DNA of 64,000 nt from Streptomyces sp. WMMC500 (GTDB lineage Bacteria; Actinomycetota; Actinomycetes; Streptomycetales; Streptomycetaceae): the NCBI RefSeq assembly GCF_027497195.1, contig NZ_CP114905.1:2838001-2902000 (forward strand), in the 5' to 3' direction. The notes beneath the pieces are model-generated. The model was not told the DNA's origin and made no database searches. It was given only the letters and a program-made list of their open reading frames with translations. Every line of letters starts with the position of its first letter. Within the stretch, counting starts at the first letter, position 1. The position numbers were made by a program, and so were the translations under genes. Of the stretch, positions 59,856 to 64,000 are shown in pieces.

Positions 59856-61039
59856 CGTACCGCAGCCCCGCTCAGCAGCGGCGGTTCCTCCACCGGGTGT
59901 ACGGGCACGGGCAGTTCGGCGGTGAGCACGAACCGGCCCTCGGCATCGCGCCCCGTGGTGAGTTCGCCCTGGAGGGCGGCCACCCGCTCGGCTATGCCCA
60001 CCAGGCCGTAGCCGCGCGCTGGACCGGCCTGCGACCCCGGTGCGACGACGGCGCACCCGTTCTCAGCCCGGATCGCCACCCGCGTCCTCGTCACCGTCAC
60101 CGTAAGGTCGACGGCCATGCCGGGAGCGTGCTTGCGGGCGTTCGTCAGGGCCTCCTGCACGATGCGGTGGGCGGCGAGGCGGACTGCGGCGGGCAGGCCG
60201 GCGAGGTCGTCGGTGCGGGCGCGGACCCGGGTGCCGGCGCGTTCGGACTCGGCGACGAGGGCCGGCAGGTCGTCGGCGGTGGGGGCGAGCGGGACCGGGC
60301 CCTCGTGGTCGCGCAGGGCGCCCAGCAGGTCCCGCAGGTCGTCCAGGGCGTGCGCGCTCGTCGTACGGAGGAGGTCGAGGCGTTCGCGTACGGGCTCGGG
60401 GACGGTGTCACCGCGGCGCTGGAGCACGCCGGTGTGCAGGACGAGCAGGCTGAGCCGGTGGGCGAGCACGTCGTGCATCTCGCGGGCGATGCGCGCCCGT
60501 TCGGCCATCCGCACCTGCTCGTCGCGCAGCCGGTTCGCCGCCTCCAGGTGCTCCAACTGCCGCGCGAGCGAGCCGGTCAGGTCCCGCTGGCTGCGCGCGG
60601 CCAGCCCCACGGCCAGCGGCACGGCGAGCACCGCGCAGGGGAACAGCATGACCTGCGGCATGTTCACCAGCTCGCGGAACGGGCCGAAGGCCGCCGGTAC
60701 GAAGACGGCGCCGGTCAGCGCGGCGGCGACGATCCGCGACCGCCACACCGTGACCGCGTAGAGCGCGACGAACACCGGCCAGAGCTGGCTCTCCAGCAGA
60801 AACCCGGCGCCGGTCACCGCCGCCACCGGCACGGGCATCCGGCGGCACAGCGGCAGCGCGGCGCACAGCGCGACGGCGACGACGGTGCTCGCCGCCGGGG
60901 ACGTGACGAGACCCGCCTGCTCGGTGAGCGCCGCACGCACCGACTTGACGACGACGAAGACGAACCCTGCCGCCAGCAGCAGCCGGAGCTGGAGCGGCGT
61001 CAGCAGGGCTCGGCGCGCGGACCGTTCTGCGGTGGACAT
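59852..61039 (-). CDS. NarX-like sensor histidine kinase (HisKA_3)
   Basis: A 395-residue membrane kinase. About six membrane helices in the first 160 residues (LLLAAGFVFVVVKSVRAAL, TVVAVALCAALPLC and others) are followed by ERARIAREMHDVLAHRLSLL with the phosphorylated His, and the ATPase parts AAHRIVQEALTNARKHAPG and GYGLVGIAERVAALQG. The sensing part is intramembrane, as in many actinobacterial antibiotic- or envelope-sensing kinases. It is coupled to the LuxR-type regulator by GTGA overlap. The ATG at 61039 begins MSTAERSARR, with no strong ribosome site. Confidence 0.9.
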   Translation of the reverse strand: MSTAERSARRALLTPLQLRLLLAAGFVFVVVKSVRAALTEQAGLVTSPAASTVVAVALCAALPLCRRMPVPVAAVTGAGFLLESQLWPVFVALYAVTVWRSRIVAAALTGAVFVPAAFGPFRELVNMPQVMLFPCAVLAVPLAVGLAARSQRDLTGSLARQLEHLEAANRLRDEQVRMAERARIAREMHDVLAHRLSLLVLHTGVLQRRGDTVPEPVRERLDLLRTTSAHALDDLRDLLGALRDHEGPVPLAPTADDLPALVAESERAGTRVRARTDDLAGLPAAVRLAAHRIVQEALTNARKHAPGMAVDLTVTVTRTRVAIRAENGCAVVAPGSQAGPARGYGLVGIAERVAALQGELTTGRDAEGRFVLTAELPVPVHPVEEPPLLSGAAVR

Positions 61040-61206
61040 ACCGGCATCGTAAACAGCCCGGCTGACACGCACATTCGACGAAAGTCGGGGGTCGGCGCGG
61101 CCCGCCACCGCCGTTGGTCGGTGCGCGGGGCCTCCGGGCGGCGGATGCGGCGCGGGGTGTACGGGCCGGAGGGTGGAGCCGTACCGCAGGTCGAGGAGGG
61201 ACGGCA

Positions 61207-61299
61207 ACATGCAGGACGGCGACATGCAGGACCGCGACATGCAGCACGGCCACGGGCAGGACGGCACCGTGCAGCACGGCGACATGCAGGACGGCAACC
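61207..61299 (+). repeat. 15-base tandem repeat at the start of the SDR gene
   Basis: Six tandem units of about 15 bases, consensus GACATGCAGGACGGC, run from the start codon of the SDR gene. They encode five-residue units MQDGD, MQDRD, MQHGH, GQDGT, VQHGD and MQDGN, all in frame. Each MQ unit offers another possible ATG start. Confidence 0.85.
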
Positions 61300-62207
61300 G
61301 CGGGTCGGTGGGGCGACGCCGCGTACTGGGCGGAGCGGCAGCGGCGATGGCCGCCGCCGGGGTGGGCCTCGGCGCCGGTGCCGGGTCGGCGTCGGCGCGG
61401 GAGCGCGGACAGCGCGCGGAGGGCGGCAGGTACGCGGGGAAGACGGTCATCGTCACCGGCGCCACCTCCGGCATCGGGCGGGCGGCGGCGATCGCGTTCG
61501 CCGCGGAGGGGGCGCGGGTCGGGTTCTGCGGGCGGCGCCGGAATCTCGGCCAGGACGTCGAGCGGCTGATCCGGAAGGCGGGCGGGGAGGCCACCTACCT
61601 CAGGGCCGACGTACGGCGGCCGGAGGAGGTGCGGGGGTTTGTCGACGCGGTGGCGCAGAAGTACGGCGGCATCGACATCGCGCTCAACAACGCGGGGATC
61701 CAGAAGCCGTTCACGGACCTGCACGAGGTCTCGGTGGCGGACTGGGACGACGTGACGCTCACCAACACCCGCGGCGTCTTCCTGGCGATGAAGTACGAGA
61801 TCCCGCACCTGCGGGCGCGCGGCGGCGGCGTCATCCTCGTCACCGGCTCGTCCAACCAGTACGCGACGCGCCCCGGCCTCGGCTCGTACACGGCGAGCAA
61901 GAACAGCGTGTCGGGCCTGGTCCAGGCGGCGGCGATCGAGAACGGCGCGCACGGCATCCGCGTGGCGGCACTGGCACCGGGGATGACGGACACGCCGATG
62001 CTGGACGTGCACCGGCCGCCGGGCGACACCGACGAGCAGTGGGCGGCGCGGAAGGCGGAGTTCGGCCGGCAGGGGATCGACGCCTTCAAGAGGATGGCGA
62101 CGCCGGAGGAGATGGCGTCGGCGGCGCTGGCGCTGGCGTCGGACGACATGAGGTTCCAGACCGGTACGACGGTGGTGGTCGACGGCGGCCAGTTGGCGGG
62201 CCTGTGA
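61209..62207 (+). CDS. Short-chain dehydrogenase/reductase with Tat signal and repeat N-terminus
   Basis: A 332-residue protein. The first 30 residues are five-residue repeats (MQDGD-type); then comes a twin-arginine signal GRRRVLGGAAAAMAAAGVG. The SDR domain has VIVTGATSGIG (cofactor), ALNNAGIQKP, a catalytic Ser in VTGSSNQYA and SYTASKNS (Tyr/Lys). It is a paralogue of the SDR at 16560-17537. Start ATG 61209 has GAGGAGGG 8 bases upstream; later in-frame ATGs at 61224 and 61239 inside the repeat could also be used. The predicted exported oxidoreductase has an unknown substrate. It is divergent from the NarX-like kinase. Confidence 0.87.
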   Translation: MQDGDMQDRDMQHGHGQDGTVQHGDMQDGNRGSVGRRRVLGGAAAAMAAAGVGLGAGAGSASARERGQRAEGGRYAGKTVIVTGATSGIGRAAAIAFAAEGARVGFCGRRRNLGQDVERLIRKAGGEATYLRADVRRPEEVRGFVDAVAQKYGGIDIALNNAGIQKPFTDLHEVSVADWDDVTLTNTRGVFLAMKYEIPHLRARGGGVILVTGSSNQYATRPGLGSYTASKNSVSGLVQAAAIENGAHGIRVAALAPGMTDTPMLDVHRPPGDTDEQWAARKAEFGRQGIDAFKRMATPEEMASAALALASDDMRFQTGTTVVVDGGQLAGL

Positions 62208-62335
62208 CGCCGGCCGCCCCGTGACGGCGGCGGGGCGGTCGGCGCCACGTGCGAACGGATTCGGCACCGGATTCGGCGAGGAGGGCGGCCCCGCACAGCC
62301 GCCCGTCTCACCCGGCCCCGCTCACCCGCCCCCGC

Positions 62336-62890
62336 TCACCCCGCGCGCTGTACCGCGGGCAGGGCGGCCTCGATGGCCGCGTACGTGGCCCCGTGGTCGG
62401 CCAGCACCTCCGCGGGGATGCCGGGGCCGGCCGCGAGCGCGAGCAGGATGTGCTCGTCGCCGACGTACTTGTCCCCGCGTCCCAGCGCGATCCTGAGGGA
62501 CCGTTCCAGCACGGCCTTGGCGTCGGCGGCGAACCGGGCGCGGCGCCGCCGCCCCGCCCGGCGCCGGGCGAGGGCGCCGGGGCCGTGGGTGGACTCGACG
62601 CGGTCGACGACCGCGTCGACGTCGATGCCGATCCCGGCGAGCGCCTCGGCGTCGGACCGGGTGAGTCCGCCCCGCCGCCGCGCCTCGTCCAGCCCTCGCA
62701 GGACCCCGGCCCGGCGTGCCTCGCTGTCGACCCCGGCCGCGGCCAGCGCGACGGCCCCGGGGGTACCGGATCCGGCGAGGAGTTGCCGCAGCAGGTGCTC
62801 GGCGGTGACGTGTGCGTCGCCGCCCTGTTCCGCGCGGGCCGCCGCACCGCGGACGAGGTCCTTGGCGGCCCCGGTGAACCGTTCGAACAT
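62336..62890 (-). CDS. Clp N-terminal (ClpR) domain protein
   Basis: A 184-residue protein made of two Clp-N helical repeats: MFERFTGAAKDLVRGAAARA with HVTAEHLLRQLLAGSGTPGA in the first, and RFAADAKAVLERSLRIALGR with YVGDEHILLALAAGPGIPAE in the second. No AAA+ module follows, so it is a stand-alone adaptor-like domain that might bind Clp substrates or partners. It starts at the last base of the upstream HTH gene (TGATG overlap), so the two are coupled. Both lie behind twin palindromes. Confidence 0.85.
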   Translation of the reverse strand: MFERFTGAAKDLVRGAAARAEQGGDAHVTAEHLLRQLLAGSGTPGAVALAAAGVDSEARRAGVLRGLDEARRRGGLTRSDAEALAGIGIDVDAVVDRVESTHGPGALARRRAGRRRRARFAADAKAVLERSLRIALGRGDKYVGDEHILLALAAGPGIPAEVLADHGATYAAIEAALPAVQRAG

Positions 62891-63099
62891 CAGCGCCTCC
62901 CGTGCTTCTTGTGTACCGCCTGCCGACTGACCCCCAGCTCGGCCGCGACGTCCTGCCACGACCAGCCCTGATTCCGCGCGCTGCGCACCTGCACGGCCTC
63001 CAGTTGCTCCAGCAGCCGCCGCAGCGCGGCCACGGCCCGGAGGCCTTCCCGGGGGTCGGCACCCCCGGCGCGCTCGGCAAGCTCGGTTGCGTCACTCAT
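62890..63099 (-). CDS. Small helix-turn-helix DNA-binding protein
   Basis: A 69-residue protein: LRAVAALRRLLEQLEAVQVR then SARNQGWSWQDVAAELGVSR QAVHKKHGRR. The final 25 residues form a helix-turn-helix (GWSWQDVAAELGVSRQAVHK). It is coupled to the Clp-N gene. Two 16-base palindromes lie immediately upstream of its start, so it is the likely autorepressor of the pair. Small proteins of this kind occur next to Clp-N genes in streptomycetes; the signal is unknown. Confidence 0.85.
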   Translation of the reverse strand: MSDATELAERAGGADPREGLRAVAALRRLLEQLEAVQVRSARNQGWSWQDVAAELGVSRQAVHKKHGRR

Positions 63100-63102
63100 G
63101 CC

Positions 63103-63146
63103 GTCAACCTACGTTGACGCCGCACGGGATGTCAACCACAGTTGAC
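63103..63146. promoter_or_regulatory. Twin 16-base palindromes GTCAAC-N4-GTTGAC
   Basis: Two perfect 6+4+6 palindromes, GTCAACctacGTTGAC (63103-63118) and GTCAACcacaGTTGAC (63131-63146), have centres 28 bases apart and begin 4 bases upstream of the HTH gene start. Each arm also contains TTGAC, a -35-like element. They look like tandem operators for the HTH protein. Confidence 0.75.
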
Positions 63147-63281
63147 GCCGACGTCCCTCGACGGGCAGGCGCGCCGCTCCGGTGAGGCCCGGGTCCGGCG
63201 GCGACGGGAACCACGACTGTCGTGTCAGTGGGCTGAAGTAGCCTTCCGGCCATCGCAGTTCGTCCGGGAGGACCAAGAAAA

Positions 63282-64000
63282 TTGACTGACCTGTCCGCTT
63301 TTCCGCTGCCTTTCGACGCGTCCCCTTTGCCGGCCTTCGCGCCTCCCAGAACGCTGCGGGAACTTCAGATAATGGAGTGCAGCGCCCACATTCGGGCGAA
63401 GCCGGAGTGGTTCGACAAGAGGAACGACGCCGGCATCGTCGCCAGGTGGACACGAGAAGCGCTCGCCCAGGGCCTCACCGAAGCGCAGGTCGCCTACGTC
63501 CTCGCCGAACTCGCGCACTACGCCGCCCTCCGGGACGCGAACACCGGCATCGAGGTTTCCGCCGTCGACGGGGTGTGGCAGTCCGACACCCTCATAGACG
63601 ACGCACTCAGGTCCCGGCTGCGCGCGGCGGTCCGGATTCTGGAAGAGGTCCCCGAAGCCGAACGCGACTGGCACCCCGGATCCGGTGGCCAGGTCCTGGA
63701 CCTCGTCCATCCCTCACTGTTCTGTCTGGTGAAAGAGACAAGCGGCGCACCCGAGCGCGCCTGGCAACACATCGGGAGCCGCGCTTCGGCCTACGAGTTC
63801 TCCCAGAAGTTCCAGTGGCTGCCCACCGACGTGGACGTCAGTGACGACGGCGAGGTCACCTTCCGCTCGTACGTCAACAACCTCCACCCCGAGACCCACC
63901 GCGAACTGCTGGCGGTCCTGCCCGAGGTGTTCGCGCGCATGCGCCCGATGCTGGAGAACGTGCTCACCGACCTGCGCCATCCGCGGCCCCTGCGGATCGA
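63282..64000 (+). CDS. DUF4246-type protein, N-terminal part (runs off right edge)
   Basis: A frame starting with TTG (LTDLSAFPLPFDASPLPAFA) after GGGAGG about 10 bases upstream; 239 codons are visible with no stop. Motifs are TLRELQIMECSAHIRAKPEW, LVHPSLFCLVKETSGAPERA, KFQWLPTDVDVSDDGEVTFR and SYVNNLHPETHRELLAVLPE, which fit the DUF4246 family known from fungi and some actinomycetes. Its function is unknown. TTG is rare as a start, but no ATG or GTG lies in a better place. The gene is divergent from the HTH/Clp-N pair. Confidence 0.85.
   Translation, partial: MTDLSAFPLPFDASPLPAFAPPRTLRELQIMECSAHIRAKPEWFDKRNDAGIVARWTREALAQGLTEAQVAYVLAELAHYAALRDANTGIEVSAVDGVWQSDTLIDDALRSRLRAAVRILEEVPEAERDWHPGSGGQVLDLVHPSLFCLVKETSGAPERAWQHIGSRASAYEFSQKFQWLPTDVDVSDDGEVTFRSYVNNLHPETHRELLAVLPEVFARMRPMLENVLTDLRHPRPLRI

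Noticed and set aside
61207-61299. Regular repeats considered as a CRISPR-like array
   Set aside because: Units are contiguous 15-base coding repeats without spacers and no cas genes are present.

Overview
The window is very GC-rich, with strong third-position G/C bias, many GTG starts and abundant ATGA/GTGA overlaps. Gene content (multifunctional 2-oxoglutarate enzyme Kgd, Lon under an HspR-type element, conservon-type kinase with a roadblock protein, SAV_2336-type and FxS-system proteins, DUF6191/DUF6104 proteins) points to a Streptomyces or close streptomycete chromosome. I see no tRNA, rRNA, insertion sequence, integrase or CRISPR array.

Left part (1-7.4 kb): a uronate catabolism locus with a uronate dehydrogenase, a 5-dehydro-4-deoxyglucarate dehydratase, a sodium:solute symporter and a secreted family 8 polysaccharide lyase. 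The glucarate dehydratase-like gene between them has lost its active site through two in-frame internal deletions. A -35/-10 promoter with an inverted repeat and a LacI-type AAGCGCTT site suggest sugar control. From 7.6 to 18.7 kb come mostly stand-alone enzymes and regulators: two quinone-reductase-like oxidoreductases, an S4 RNA-binding protein, a Tat-exported phosphodiesterase-like protein, PhzF, an MFS exporter, a VOC protein, HxlR and LysR regulators, a Tat-signal SDR, and an amidotransferase.

18.8-31.3 kb: a FtsW/RodA-like protein with a repeat-expanded tail, coupled to a class B penicillin-binding protein; an AurF-like diiron oxygenase with its TetR regulator; a NlpC/P60 protein whose catalytic Cys and third catalytic His are replaced; a two-gene conservon remnant (sensor kinase plus roadblock); a PP2C-like protein; a MarR regulator; and a secreted GH25 lysozyme. 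31.4-42.9 kb is a core-like block: lipoprotein pair, Lon, a methyltransferase-like protein, an OmpR-type two-component pair and Kgd, closed by two strong hairpin terminators.

42.9-55.0 kb is the most interesting region. It is a 12-kb minus-strand island combining, in transcription order, a Trypco1/CU044_2847-type protein, a trypsin-like protease with a long VMAP-like C-terminus, a MoxR-type AAA+ ATPase, a SAV_2336-type vWA/repeat protein, a short RiPP-like precursor, an FxsB-like radical SAM/SPASM maturase and a TIR-like/NB-ARC/TPR protein. It looks like a predicted NTP-dependent conflict system joined to a cyclophane-peptide system, with a precursor that lacks the canonical C-terminal FxSxx.

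55.2-64 kb: a DUF6104 protein, a DUF4097/PadR pair behind a palindromic operator, an FN3 lipoprotein, a NarL-type two-component system, a second Tat-signal SDR that starts inside a 15-bp minisatellite, an HTH/Clp-N pair behind twin 16-bp palindromes, and a TTG-initiated DUF4246 gene running off the right edge. In-frame tandem repeats in protein tails or N-termini recur across the window.
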